Part shown: positions 23,805 to 32,799 of the stretch, piece after piece | Layout: each line of letters starts with the position of its first letter | How positions within the stretch are numbered: position 1 is the first letter of the stretch | DNA from: Sphingomonas sp. R-74633 | GTDB lineage: Bacteria; Pseudomonadota; Alphaproteobacteria; Sphingomonadales; Sphingomonadaceae | Assembly (NCBI RefSeq): GCF_013416555.1 | Contig: NZ_JACCFG010000001.1 | Coordinates: 1,239,057 to 1,303,056 of the forward strand | DNA length: 64,000 nt | Direction of reading: 5' to 3' | Made by a program: the position numbers and the translations under genes | The notes under the pieces: model-generated | What the model was told of the DNA's origin: nothing | The model's input: the letters and a program-made list of their open reading frames with translations, nothing else | The model's database searches: none

Positions 23805-24584
23805 TCAGCGCCCCGCAGCTTCCCGCGCCCAGCCAAGCGCGCGGTCGGCGACTTCCTCCCAGCCATCCTCGTTGCACAGGAAGTGCGAGCGCCCCGGGAA
23901 TTGGTGGAATACGGTATCGGCCGGCGAGCGCAGATGCTTGCGATATGCGCCGCGCACCATCGCCGCGGGAACGGTGCGATCCTTCTCCCCCGCGATCAGC
24001 ATCAACGGCGGGCGATCGGGATTGTCCCAACGCACTCTGGTGCCGATGCCGAGCACCGCCTGGAAGAAGATCCGCCCCGGCGTGGGCACGATGAACTTCT
24101 CATAGCTGTACGGCTTCTCCGCCTCGGACAGCGTCTGGGCAAAGCCGGTGGCGAAGCCGCGCTCGCTCATCTTGAGGACCCGGTTCCAGCCGTTGAATGC
24201 GGTGAACACGCCGAGCGATGTCCACACCGCCAGCGGCGTGGCGGGCACGCCGAAGGGCGGCGTCGGGTCGATCGCCACCGCCGCCGCGCCCAGCCCGCGA
24301 TCGGCGAGCAACTGGACGATCAGCCCGCCGAACGAATGGCCGATCAGGATCGGCGGGTGCGGCAGCGCCTCGATCAGCGCGGCGTAATGGTCGGTGATCT
24401 CGCGCAGGCCGAGCTTGCCCAGCCGGGGATCGGGCGCCCGGCGGAGTTCGTCCACCGGGCGATCGAGATAGGGCCAGGGTGGCGCCAGCACGGTCATGCC
24501 CGCCGCCTCGAAGCGTTGTCGAAAGCGGTCCCACGAGCTCGGCGTCAGCCAGGCACCGTGGATGAGCATGACCGTGTCGGCCAT
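23805..24584 (-). CDS. Alpha/beta hydrolase, 259 residues
   Basis: Cytoplasmic serine hydrolase of the alpha/beta fold. It opens directly with the first strand (MADTVMLIHGAWLTPSSWDRF, HG oxyanion motif) and has no signal peptide. The nucleophile elbow is GHSFGG (Ser near residue 104), the acid is probably Asp in GEKDRTVP and the histidine is in GRSHFL. A cap region with many aromatic residues lies between. The substrate is not predictable. It sits 33 bases after another hydrolase gene on the same strand, so they may be co-transcribed. Its stop codon directly abuts the end of structured element copy 1. Confidence 0.85.
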   Translation of the reverse strand: MADTVMLIHGAWLTPSSWDRFRQRFEAAGMTVLAPPWPYLDRPVDELRRAPDPRLGKLGLREITDHYAALIEALPHPPILIGHSFGGLIVQLLADRGLGAAAVAIDPTPPFGVPATPLAVWTSLGVFTAFNGWNRVLKMSERGFATGFAQTLSEAEKPYSYEKFIVPTPGRIFFQAVLGIGTRVRWDNPDRPPLMLIAGEKDRTVPAAMVRGAYRKHLRSPADTVFHQFPGRSHFLCNEDGWEEVADRALGWAREAAGR

Positions 24585-24617
24585 CCGTTACTCCGAACTA
24601 AAGGGTAGCCGCGTCGA

Positions 24618-25571
24618 TCAGCCCTTGATGAAGGTGAGCAGATCGGCGTTGATCACATCGGCATGGGTGGTCGCCATGCCGTGCGGATAGCCCTTGTACG
24701 TCTTGAGCGTGGCGTTCTTGAGCAGCTTGGCCGAGAGCGGGCCCGAGTCGGCATAGGGCACGACCTGGTCGTCATCGCCGTGCATCACGAGCGACGGCAC
24801 GTCGATCTTCTTCAGATCGTCGGTGAAGTCAGTTTCGCTGAACGCCTTGATGCAATCGTAATGGGCCTTGATGCCGCCCATCATGCCCTGGCGATACCAG
24901 TTGTCGATCACGCCCTGGCTGATCACCGCACCCGGCCGGTTGAAGCCGTAGAACGGGCCGGTCGGGAAATCGATGTAGAGCTGCGCTCGGTTGGCGAGCA
25001 CGCCGGCGCGGATGCCGTCGAACACTTCGATCGGCAGGCCGCCGGGGTTCTTGTCGCTCTTGACCATCACCGGCGGAACCGAGCCGATCAGCACCATCTT
25101 GGAGACGCGGCCCGGCTTGGCGCGCGCGACATAATGCGCCACTTCGCCGCCACCGGTCGAATGGCCGACATGCGTCACGCCCTTGACGTCGAGATGATCG
25201 GCCAGCGCGATCACGTCGGCGGCATAGGTGTCCATCTCGTTGCCCGTGTCGGTCTGGGTCGAGCGGCCATGGCCGCGGCGATCATGTGCGATCACGCGGT
25301 AGCCCTTCAGGAGGAAGAACATCATCTGGGTGTCCCAGTCGTCCGACGTGAGCGGCCAACCGTGGTGGAACCAGATCACCTGGCCGTCTTTGGGGCCCCA
25401 GTCCTTGTAGAAAAGCTCGGTGCCGTCTGCGACTTTGAAGATACCCATGAACTTGTCTCCTGCGTAGGGGGATGCGCTGGCCGGGAACGGGATGGGCAAT
25501 GCCGATGCGGCGGTGAGGGCAGCCGCCCCGACCACGAATTCGCGGCGCGTGGCCTCGAAGCGCTCGTCCAT
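24618..25571 (-). CDS. Tat-exported alpha/beta hydrolase (non-heme chloroperoxidase/arylesterase-like)
   Basis: About 317 residues. The N-terminus reads [19 protein letters not shown], a twin-arginine signal, so the enzyme probably works in the periplasm. The body matches the cofactor-free haloperoxidase/aryl esterase group: [13 protein letters not shown] (oxyanion region), HDRRGHGRS, nucleophile elbow GHSTGGGE, acid in HGDDDQVVP and catalytic His in GYPHGM. In this group the physiological reaction is usually ester hydrolysis; perhydrolysis is a side activity. The start at 25571 is preferred over 25577 and 25628 because GGGAGA then lies at normal ribosome-site distance. It is divergent from the histidine kinase gene. 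Confidence 0.86.
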   Translation of the reverse strand: MDERFEATRREFVVGAAALTAASALPIPFPASASPYAGDKFMGIFKVADGTELFYKDWGPKDGQVIWFHHGWPLTSDDWDTQMMFFLLKGYRVIAHDRRGHGRSTQTDTGNEMDTYAADVIALADHLDVKGVTHVGHSTGGGEVAHYVARAKPGRVSKMVLIGSVPPVMVKSDKNPGGLPIEVFDGIRAGVLANRAQLYIDFPTGPFYGFNRPGAVISQGVIDNWYRQGMMGGIKAHYDCIKAFSETDFTDDLKKIDVPSLVMHGDDDQVVPYADSGPLSAKLLKNATLKTYKGYPHGMATTHADVINADLLTFIKG

Positions 25572-25638
25572 CTTCATTCTCCCGCCAGATCTACCCCTTC
25601 TCATTCCCATGTGTACACGCCGAGACAAATCCCGCGCC

Positions 25639-25655
25639 GGTAGCCAGTCGCTACC
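25639..25655. promoter_or_regulatory. Palindrome in the hydrolase / histidine kinase divergent promoter region
   Basis: GGTAGC (25639-25644) and GCTACC (25650-25655) form a perfect six-base inverted repeat with a five-base gap. A further GGCTAC follows at 25662-25667. The site lies between divergent genes, about 80 bases before each start, so it may be a regulator target. Short enough to be chance. Confidence 0.3.
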
Positions 25656-25732
25656 CTTTCGGGCTACTCCAGCGCCCCGCGCATTCGTGCTAAGGGCCTC
25701 TTTTTGCCGAAATGTCGCGTGAGGGGGATCGC

Positions 25733-28700
25733 TTGCGACTTGCCTTGCTCATCGCCGCTGTCCTTGCGCTGTGCTGCACCGGCGCCGCCACGGCCGAAGC
25801 GCCGGGCCAGAGCATCTCGCGCTTCCTGCACGCCACCTGGACCAGCAAGGACGGCGTGCCCGCCATGGTCCAGGCGCTGGCCCAGGGGCCGGACGGCTAT
25901 ATCTGGGTGGGCACCGGCAATGGGCTCTACCGTTTCGACGGCGTCACCTTCGAATATGTGCCGCCCGCCCCCGACCATCCCGCCGGCTCGATCCCGGTCA
26001 GCGCACTGCTGGTGACGCGCAGTGGCGAGCTCTGGGCAGCCTATGCCGGCGGCGGCGGCGTCGAAGTCTATCGCGGCGGCCGCATGGTGCGCACCGGCAT
26101 GACCGAGGCGGCGGGCGAGATCACCGAGCTGCGCCAGGACAAGAGCGGTAGGATCTGGGCCGTGGGCGGGCGCACCCACAAGGCGCTGAAGCGCTACCGG
26201 AACGGCCGCTGGGAAGCTATCGACGAGCGCTACGGCCTGCCAAACCGCGATTGGGTCTCCAGCCTCTCCGCGGCGCGCGACGGTTCGGTGTGGATCGCCA
26301 CCGACAAGCAGCTCTTCATCCTGCGCGCCGGCACGAACCGCTTCGAGCCCGTCGGTCTCAAGCTGGGCTTCGGCGCCAACCTCGCGCTCGATCCCGAAGG
26401 CAATATGTGGCTTTCGGACTCGAACGGCACGCGGATGCTGCCCGACTATGCCGCGGGGGCGCATCAGGCCCGCAGCGACGTGGTGTTTCCCTTCTCCGGC
26501 CCGGTCCGCCGCACTGCGATCCTGTTCGACCGGGACGGCAATCTATGGGGCTCGAGCTTCACCAGCGGCATCTTCCAGATCGACCACGCCGCCGAGCAGT
26601 CGAGCGCCGAGGGCAGCATCTCCAGCTATCGCACCGAGAATGGCCTGACCTCGAACCAGGCGGTGTCGCTGCTCGAGGATCGCGAAGGCAATATCTGGGT
26701 GGGCACCGAGCTGGGGCTCGACCAGTTCCGCCCCGCCAATTTGTTCCGCATCGAGCCGCCGGCTGCGGGCGCGGCCGAGGGCTATTTCGTCGCCGCCGAC
26801 GATGCCGGCGCGGTCTGGCTGGCGAGCGGCACGTCGCTCTACCGTGCCTTGCCCGGCCAGAAGCCGCGCCTGTTCGCCACATATGACCGCGAGATCCAGG
26901 CGCTCTGCCGGGGCGGCAATGGCTCGGTCTGGCTGAGCACTGCCGAGCGGATGATCCGGCTGCGCGGCGATCGCACCGCCGAGACGCTTGCCCTGCCCGG
27001 CGTGGGCGAAACCTATGGCTGCGCCGAGGATCGGCTCGGCCGGCTCTGGGTCGCGCGTTTCCAGCGCGGCGTGCTCGTGCGGCGGGGTAATGGCTGGCAC
27101 GAGGCGAACCTTCCCCTCCCCGGCCGGCCGCAGGACATCGTGATCGACCGGGATGGCAATCCGGTGATCATCCTCGACCGCAAGGCGATCGTCCGCGTGG
27201 TGGGCACCACGGCGCGCGGCTGGACCAGCGAGCAGATCGGCGTCTCGGGCCTTACCGGCGTCTATGGCGGGCGCAGCGGCATGCTGGTGGCCGGTGGCGG
27301 CGGGCTGGCGCGCTGGCGCAATGGCCGGTTCGAACGGCTGGCGATCGCCGATCATCCCTGGTTGCGCGGCGTGCGCGGCGTGGTGCAGACCGCGGCGGGC
27401 GAGACCTGGATGGTCAACAATACCGGCCTGCTCAAGCTCAAGACCGCCGATCTCGACCGCGCCTTCACCCGTCCCCGCGATCCGATCCCGCACGACCTGT
27501 TCGACGAGCAGGACGGGCTGTCGAGCCGAACCCAGCGCGGCGATGGCCTGCAGATCGATGCGGGCGGCGATGGTCAGCTCTGGTTCCTCACCCGGCAGAG
27601 CGTGATGCGGATCAACCCCGCCCGGCTGGTACGCAACGCCGTCGGGCCGCCCGTGGCGATCCGATCGCTGACCGCCGATGGCCAGCGCCATGTCGATCCC
27701 ACCCAAATCGCCCTGCCCGCCGGCAAGACCAATTTGTCGATCGAATATACCGGGCTCAGCTTCTCGGTGCCGAGCAGGGTGCGCTTCCGCTACATGCTGG
27801 AGGGCGTGGATAAGGGCTGGATCGATCCCGGTACGCGCCGCCAAGCTTTCTACACCAACCTCGATCCGGGCACCTATCGCTTCCGGGTGATGGCATCGAA
27901 CAATGACGGGGTGTGGAACCCCAATCCCGCCACGCTCGAATTCACCATCCCACCCACCTTCCTGCAAAGCCCCTGGTTCGCGCTGCTGGTGGCGGTCGCA
28001 CTCGCGGCGCTGTTCCTGCTGCTCTACCACGTGAAGGTGCGCACCATGGCCGGGCATATGCGGGTGCGGATGCGCGAGCGGCTGGCCGAGCGCGAGCGGA
28101 TTGCGCGGGAACTGCACGACACGCTGCTCCAGGGCGTGCAGGCGCTGATCCTGCGCTTCCAGCTCGTCGCCGACGACATCTCGCCCGAGGACCCGTCGCG
28201 CCGCGCGCTCGAGCAGGCGCTCGACCGTGCCGACACGGTGCTCGCCGAGGGGCGCGACCGGGTGCGCGACCTGCGGATGATCGGCGGCTCGGACGATATC
28301 GAGCACATGATCCTCGAGATCGCCCGCAAGCAGGTCTTCCCTCCCGCGACGCAGATCTCGATAGTCACCGAAGGCGAGCCCCGGCCGCTCGATCCGCTGG
28401 TGTGGGACGAGGTGGCGCGGATCGCCAACGAGGCGCTGTTCAACATCTGGCGCCACGCCCAGGCCAAGCAGATCGGGATCCGGATCGGCTTCCAGCCCGA
28501 CCGCTTCTCGGTGCGCTTCCGCGACGACGGTGTCGGCATCTCCGAAGACATCTTGCATAAAGGGCGGCGCGACGGGCATTTCGGGTTGCCGGGGATGCAG
28601 GAGCGCGCTGCCAAGATCCAGTCGCGGCTGGTGGTGCAGCGCGCGCCCGGCGGCGGCACCGAAGTGAACCTGATCGTCCCCACGACGATCGCCTATTCGA

Positions 28701-28753
28701 CGACGCGGCGCAGCAAGTGGCGCACCCTGGTGACTGGAGGCAGAATTGGCTGA
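25733..28753 (+). CDS. Beta-propeller sensor histidine kinase
   Basis: Membrane sensor kinase of about 1006 residues. A signal peptide is followed by a large periplasmic double beta-propeller made of two-component-regulator propeller repeats ([30 protein letters not shown] and similar, about residues 30-640). Then come a Y_Y_Y domain (about 660-740, ending near [15 protein letters not shown]), one membrane segment ([19 protein letters not shown]), a HisKA_3 dimerisation domain with the phospho-acceptor His795 in [10 protein letters not shown], and a HATPase domain with [11 protein letters not shown] and DDGVG. A TTG at 25733 is chosen because GAGGGGG lies just upstream and it starts the signal peptide cleanly; an ATG at 25712 lacks a ribosome site. 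It overlaps the response regulator gene by eight bases. Ligand unknown; kinases of this layout often sense saccharides. Confidence 0.93.
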   Translation: MRLALLIAAVLALCCTGAATAEAPGQSISRFLHATWTSKDGVPAMVQALAQGPDGYIWVGTGNGLYRFDGVTFEYVPPAPDHPAGSIPVSALLVTRSGELWAAYAGGGGVEVYRGGRMVRTGMTEAAGEITELRQDKSGRIWAVGGRTHKALKRYRNGRWEAIDERYGLPNRDWVSSLSAARDGSVWIATDKQLFILRAGTNRFEPVGLKLGFGANLALDPEGNMWLSDSNGTRMLPDYAAGAHQARSDVVFPFSGPVRRTAILFDRDGNLWGSSFTSGIFQIDHAAEQSSAEGSISSYRTENGLTSNQAVSLLEDREGNIWVGTELGLDQFRPANLFRIEPPAAGAAEGYFVAADDAGAVWLASGTSLYRALPGQKPRLFATYDREIQALCRGGNGSVWLSTAERMIRLRGDRTAETLALPGVGETYGCAEDRLGRLWVARFQRGVLVRRGNGWHEANLPLPGRPQDIVIDRDGNPVIILDRKAIVRVVGTTARGWTSEQIGVSGLTGVYGGRSGMLVAGGGGLARWRNGRFERLAIADHPWLRGVRGVVQTAAGETWMVNNTGLLKLKTADLDRAFTRPRDPIPHDLFDEQDGLSSRTQRGDGLQIDAGGDGQLWFLTRQSVMRINPARLVRNAVGPPVAIRSLTADGQRHVDPTQIALPAGKTNLSIEYTGLSFSVPSRVRFRYMLEGVDKGWIDPGTRRQAFYTNLDPGTYRFRVMASNNDGVWNPNPATLEFTIPPTFLQSPWFALLVAVALAALFLLLYHVKVRTMAGHMRVRMRERLAERERIARELHDTLLQGVQALILRFQLVADDISPEDPSRRALEQALDRADTVLAEGRDRVRDLRMIGGSDDIEHMILEIARKQVFPPATQISIVTEGEPRPLDPLVWDEVARIANEALFNIWRHAQAKQIGIRIGFQPDRFSVRFRDDGVGISEDILHKGRRDGHFGLPGMQERAAKIQSRLVVQRAPGGGTEVNLIVPTTIAYSTTRRSKWRTLVTGGRIG

Positions 28754-29387
28754 ATCAGCATTGGCAACCCGGACCGTGCGCGTGATGGTGGTCGACGATC
28801 ATCCGATGCTGCGCGAGGGCATCGTGGCGGTGGTCGAGCGCCAGGCCGACATGGAGATCGTCGGCGAGGCGCGGGACGGTGCTGAGGCCGTAGAGCTATA
28901 CCGCACGCTCCAGCCCGACGTCACGCTGATGGACATCCAGATGCCGGGGATGGACGGGGTGGAGGCGATCGGCGCGATCCGCCGCGAATTCCCCGCCGCC
29001 CAGTTCGTGGTGCTCACCACCTATCCGGGCGACACGCATGCGCTCAGGGCGCTGCGGGCCGGCGCAACCGGCTATCTGCTCAAGAGCTGCATCCGCAAGG
29101 ACCTGCTCGACACGATCCGCGCCGTCCATGCCGGCCGCCGCGCGATCGCTGCCGATGTCGCGCAGGAGATCGCGCTCCACGCTTTCGATGACCGTCTGAG
29201 CGAGCGCGAGACCGACATCCTGCGACTGGTGGCGGAGGGCCATCCCAACAAGCAGATCGCCTGGCGGCTGACGCTCTCCACCGACACGGTGAAGGCGCAT
29301 CTGAAGAACATCTTCGCCAAGCTCGATGTGGCCGATCGCACCCACGCCGTGATCGTCGCGGCGCGACGCGGGTTCATCGAGATCTGA
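28746..29387 (+). CDS. LuxR-family (NarL/FixJ) response regulator
   Basis: Cognate regulator of the propeller kinase. The 213 residues comprise a receiver domain with the acidic pair in VVDDHP, the phospho-acceptor Asp63 in TLMDIQMPG, and Thr/Lys switch residues (VLTTYPG, YLLKS). The C-terminal four-helix DNA-binding domain is of LuxR type (LSERETDILRLVAEGHPNK, then TVKAHLKNIFAKL). The start codon is TTG at 28746 with GGAGG nine bases before it, inside the end of the kinase gene, so the pair is translationally coupled. The target genes are not shown; the neighbouring hydrolases are candidates by position only. Confidence 0.95.
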   Translation: MAESALATRTVRVMVVDDHPMLREGIVAVVERQADMEIVGEARDGAEAVELYRTLQPDVTLMDIQMPGMDGVEAIGAIRREFPAAQFVVLTTYPGDTHALRALRAGATGYLLKSCIRKDLLDTIRAVHAGRRAIAADVAQEIALHAFDDRLSERETDILRLVAEGHPNKQIAWRLTLSTDTVKAHLKNIFAKLDVADRTHAVIVAARRGFIEI

Positions 29388-29392
29388 CGCTT

Positions 29393-29610
29393 TCCTACAT
29401 CGCGCGCCGGGCCGACTCGGCAGAGGCCATGCCGGAGCTGCCCAAACTTCACGATCCTCGCGCGGGGAAGGCATGGGTGAGGCGTGAAGTTCGCGGCGTT
29501 CCGCAACATCGTTGCGCGGGCGCGATCCTATCTTTCCAACAGCGTCAAGAGCGGTCGGAACCCAGCCCCGACCGCGCGAGCCCAGCAGGCGAAATCCTAC
29601 ATTGCAAGCC
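29393..29610 (-). repeat. 218-bp structured intergenic element, copy 2
   Basis: This is the inverted partner of the element at 23587-23804. It fills the gap between the convergent response regulator (stop at 29387) and HlyD adaptor (stop at 29627) genes. Read on the minus strand it starts with the identical 22-base block (29610-29589). Hairpin 1 follows at the same offset, with arms 29575-29568 and 29558-29551 (GCGGTCGG type), then a GTTGGAAA block, hairpin 2 (29491-29483 with 29453-29445, AACTTCACG type) with GCCTTCCCC in its loop, and a terminal TGTAGGA (29399-29393). Between the outer blocks both copies measure 218 bases, although the interior has small insertions and deletions. Confidence 0.8.
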
Positions 29611-29626
29611 TCGCGACCTGCTTCGC

Positions 29627-30988
29627 CTAGTGTTCGCGGAACGAGGACCAGAAGCTGCCGAGCAGCGGCTCCAATGCATAGTCGAGCGCGGTGCGCTTGC
29701 GCAGCGGGACCAGGACCTGGACCGGCATGCCGGCGCGCAGCGCGAAATCCTTGCCACGCACGTCCTGGATGATCTTCAGCTGGTCATAGGGGACGATCAC
29801 CTCGCCCGTGAAATAACTCTGCCCCGACTTCTCGTCGGTGAAGCTGTCGGCCGAGACGCGGGAGAGCTTGCCCTCGAGATTGGGCAAGGTCCGCTCGTGA
29901 AGGCCGGAGAATTTCACGAGCGCGCGCTGGCCGACATGAAGATCATCGGCATCGTCGGGCGCGATACGGGCCTGGATGACCAGCGGCGCGCGCTCGGGGA
30001 CGATCTCCATCAGCTTCTGTCCCGGCGCGATCACGCCGCCGGGGGTGAACACCGAAAGGCCCACCACCGCGCCGGTTGCGGGCGCGCGGATCGCGGTGCG
30101 CTCGAGCTGGTCGCGCGCGGCGGTCCATTTGGGGAGGATCTCGCCCAGGCTGGTCTCGACTTCGCGCAGATCCGACGCGGTGCGCTCGCGGAAGGTGCGC
30201 TCGGCCTCGAGCGCCTGAAGCTGGCTCTCGCGCGCCGCGCCGCGGGTCTGGGCGACGCTGGCGCTATACTGGCCACCCTGCCCCTGCAGCTCGGCGCGGG
30301 CGCGCTCGAGATCGCGCATCCGGGTCTGCGAGACGAAGCCCTTGTCGGCGAGCGGCTTCAACGCGGAGATCTGGTCATTGATGATGCGAAGCTGCTCCTT
30401 TGCCGCCACGGCCTGCTCGCCATAGCCCTTGCCCTGCTCGCCCGACTGGGCGACGCGCTGGCCAAGCGCCCCGCGCTGCGCCGAGAGCACGGAGCTTCGC
30501 GCGGAAAGTTCGGTCTGCTGGAGGCGCAACGCCAGATCGGCCTCCGCGCGATCTTCGGGGTGGAGCGATGCGAATTGCGGCGGCGCGATGATGGTCGCGC
30601 GGCCGAGTTGCTCGGCTTCCAACCGGGCACGCTGGGCGAGCAGGCGGATCGCCTGAGAGGCGAGCGCCCGCTCCTGCGCGCGCACTTCGGCGGCAGCGAG
30701 CTCGACTAGCAGCTGCCCGCGCTCGACACGCTGGCCTTCGCGCACATAGATCTTGCCGACGACGCCGCCATCGCGGTGCTGGACCGACTGACGCTGCCCC
30801 GAGACGACGAGCGTGCCGGGCGCATAGGCGGCGGCATCGAGTCGCATGAAGGCGGCCCAGCCGACAAACACCACGAAGAAGAGCGCGGCGATGATCACGC
30901 CGGTGCGGATGTCGCTGCGCGGATCGGCGACCGCCGCCGCCGGCGCTGCAACCACGTCGCCGGCGGGTGGGAGCAACGTCATGCTCAT
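29627..30988 (-). CDS. Type I secretion adaptor, HlyD/PrtE family
   Basis: Inner-membrane-anchored periplasmic adaptor that links the ABC exporter to an outer-membrane TolC-type channel. The 453 residues show one N-terminal membrane segment (about 29-49, GVIIAALFFVVFVGWAAF), a first lipoyl half (GTLVVSGQRQSVQHRDGGVVGKI), a long alpha-helical hairpin (about 100-285), the second lipoyl half (IRAPATGAVVGLSV) and a beta-barrel region. The start ATG overlaps the exporter stop codon. It is the last gene of a three-gene unit: nuclease substrate, ABC exporter, adaptor. No TolC homologue is found in the window, so the outer-membrane channel must come from elsewhere. Confidence 0.94.
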   Translation of the reverse strand: MSMTLLPPAGDVVAAPAAAVADPRSDIRTGVIIAALFFVVFVGWAAFMRLDAAAYAPGTLVVSGQRQSVQHRDGGVVGKIYVREGQRVERGQLLVELAAAEVRAQERALASQAIRLLAQRARLEAEQLGRATIIAPPQFASLHPEDRAEADLALRLQQTELSARSSVLSAQRGALGQRVAQSGEQGKGYGEQAVAAKEQLRIINDQISALKPLADKGFVSQTRMRDLERARAELQGQGGQYSASVAQTRGAARESQLQALEAERTFRERTASDLREVETSLGEILPKWTAARDQLERTAIRAPATGAVVGLSVFTPGGVIAPGQKLMEIVPERAPLVIQARIAPDDADDLHVGQRALVKFSGLHERTLPNLEGKLSRVSADSFTDEKSGQSYFTGEVIVPYDQLKIIQDVRGKDFALRAGMPVQVLVPLRKRTALDYALEPLLGSFWSSFREH

Positions 30989-32715
30989 GCCTTGCCTCCC
31001 GCTGTGGCAGGCACGCGACGCACGGTTTGCGGCGCGATCTTGGGCAGTATCTCGTCGCGCGTGCCGAACATGTCGACCCGGCCGTCGCGCAGCACCAGGA
31101 TCTTGTCGATCACCGGCAGGATCCCGAGCTTGTGCGAGACGATCAGCACGGTGCGCCCCTCGGCCTTGAGCGCAGCGAGCGCGGCGACCAGCGCGGAATC
31201 GCCTTCCTGATCGAGATGCGCGTTGGGCTCATCGAGGATCAGGATCGCCGGATCGCCATAGACGGCGCGGGCAAGCCCGATGCGCTGTGCCTGCCCCGCC
31301 GACAGGCCACGCCCGCCGAGCTTGAGCTGATGGTCATAGCCGTTCGGCAAGCGGCGGATCAGCGCATCGGCGCCGACCTTGCCCGAAGCGGCAACCACCG
31401 CCGCGTCGATCGTCGTACGCTCTTCGCCGCGTTCGCCGGCGAAGCGAGCGATGTTCTCGGCGACGGTGCCGGCGAACAGCACCGCGTCCTGCGGCAGATA
31501 GCCGAGGTGGCCCGCGAGCGTTTCCGGGTTCCAGTCCCGTGCATCGGCACCATCGAAGCGGATCGTGCCGCGATCGGCGAGCATCGCGCCGGCGATCGCG
31601 CGGACCAGAGTCGACTTGCCTGCGCCGCTGGGGCCGACAATCGCGACGACTTGGCCGGGCGCGACCTGAAGCGAGACATTGTTGAGGATCGCGCCGTCGC
31701 GCGTGTCGTTGAGGACGGTCACGCCCTCGAGCAGGATCGCACCGCGCGGCGGCGGCAGCCGGGTGGGCTCGCCCGTGGCAACTGCGCCGTCGAGCAGCGC
31801 GCCCAGGCTCTCATAGCTTTGCTGCGCCTGGACGATCGTCTTCCACGTGCCGATCAGCTGCTCGATCGGTGCGAGCGCGCGCGCGATCAGAAACGACGAG
31901 GCGAAGATCGCGCCGGCCGAGATCAGATTATCGACCGCGAGCAGCGCGCCCAGGCCGAGAGCCAGCGACTGGAGCGCGAGCCGAGTGAACTTGGTGGCAG
32001 TGAGAAAGCCGCCCGCGGCGAAGCTCGCCTCGGTCTGCGCGGTGAGCATCGCCTCGCGCTGGCGGAGCTGACGCCGGACCATCGCCTCACGCATGCCGAG
32101 CGCACGAACGCTGTCGCTGGCGGCGAGCAGCGCGTCCTGGCTGGCATAGGAACCCGACGCGATCGCCTGTGCGCGGTCGAGCCGCTTGCGGGTCGCGCGC
32201 TCATTGCCCCAGGCGAGCAGCGGCAGCACGGTACAGCCGAGGATCGCGACCAGCCCGATGAACGGATGCACCAGGAAGCAGACCAGGATGTAGATCGGAA
32301 TCCAGGGCGCATCGAACAGCGCCAGGATGCCGGCGCCGGTGAGCGTACCGCGCAGCGTGTCGAACTCGCGCAGTGCCTGGCGGGCGAAGGGTAGCTCGGG
32401 TCGGCCCAGCGTCGCGTCGAGTATCAGTGGCGCGAGTGCCGCATCAAGCTGCACGCCCGCGCGCACCAGCAGCCGACTGCGGATCCGATCGAGCAGCGAG
32501 AGCGTGCCCAGCGCAAAGATCAGTACCAGGGTGAGGAACAACAGTGTCTGCAGGCCCTGGGTGGGCACCACCCGGTCATAGACCTGCAGCATGTACAGCG
32601 TCGGCACGATGTAGAGCAGGTTGATCAGCGCGCTGAAGCCCGCGGCCGCCACGAAATGGCGGCGGCACAGCGCCAAGGCGGCGCGCATCGTACCGAGCGC
32701 GGCGAGGTCTTTCAT
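30985..32715 (-). CDS. Type I secretion ABC transporter (PrtD/PrsD family)
   Basis: Fused permease/ATPase of about 576 residues that powers export of an RTX protein. The N-terminal half has the ABC exporter membrane domain (first segments at about 20-70, FVAAAGFSALINLLYIVPTL). It lacks the long N-terminal C39-like domain of HlyB, as expected for the PrtD group. The ATPase half has Walker A GPSGAGKST, signature LSAGQAQRIG, Walker B AILILDEPNAHLD and the switch His in IVSHK. The ATG at 32715 is preferred over a TTG at 32730 because GGGGGCG then serves as ribosome site. It overlaps the adaptor gene by four bases. Confidence 0.94.
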   Translation of the reverse strand: MKDLAALGTMRAALALCRRHFVAAAGFSALINLLYIVPTLYMLQVYDRVVPTQGLQTLLFLTLVLIFALGTLSLLDRIRSRLLVRAGVQLDAALAPLILDATLGRPELPFARQALREFDTLRGTLTGAGILALFDAPWIPIYILVCFLVHPFIGLVAILGCTVLPLLAWGNERATRKRLDRAQAIASGSYASQDALLAASDSVRALGMREAMVRRQLRQREAMLTAQTEASFAAGGFLTATKFTRLALQSLALGLGALLAVDNLISAGAIFASSFLIARALAPIEQLIGTWKTIVQAQQSYESLGALLDGAVATGEPTRLPPPRGAILLEGVTVLNDTRDGAILNNVSLQVAPGQVVAIVGPSGAGKSTLVRAIAGAMLADRGTIRFDGADARDWNPETLAGHLGYLPQDAVLFAGTVAENIARFAGERGEERTTIDAAVVAASGKVGADALIRRLPNGYDHQLKLGGRGLSAGQAQRIGLARAVYGDPAILILDEPNAHLDQEGDSALVAALAALKAEGRTVLIVSHKLGILPVIDKILVLRDGRVDMFGTRDEILPKIAPQTVRRVPATAGGKA

Positions 32716-32737
32716 TCGGATCGCCCCCAACGGACAG

Positions 32738-32762
32738 CCGCGCGACCCGTGGGATCGCGCGG
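32738..32762. promoter_or_regulatory. Hairpin between the nuclease and exporter genes
   Basis: CCGCGCGA (32738-32745) and TCGCGCGG (32755-32762) form a perfect eight-base GC stem; the loop CCCGTGGGA can extend it by three pairs. There is no T-run on either strand. Placed in the 84-base gap after the very long nuclease gene, it could protect or process the mRNA so that exporter and substrate are made in different amounts. Confidence 0.5.
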
Positions 32763-32799
32763 CGCCGATGCTGTCAGTGCATTGTCGTTGTTGATCAAA

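Noticed and set aside
24600..25660. A shared CTACCCTTT sequence upstream of both alpha/beta hydrolase regions
   Set aside because: Only nine bases, in different positions relative to the genes, one of them almost at the ribosome site; easily chance.
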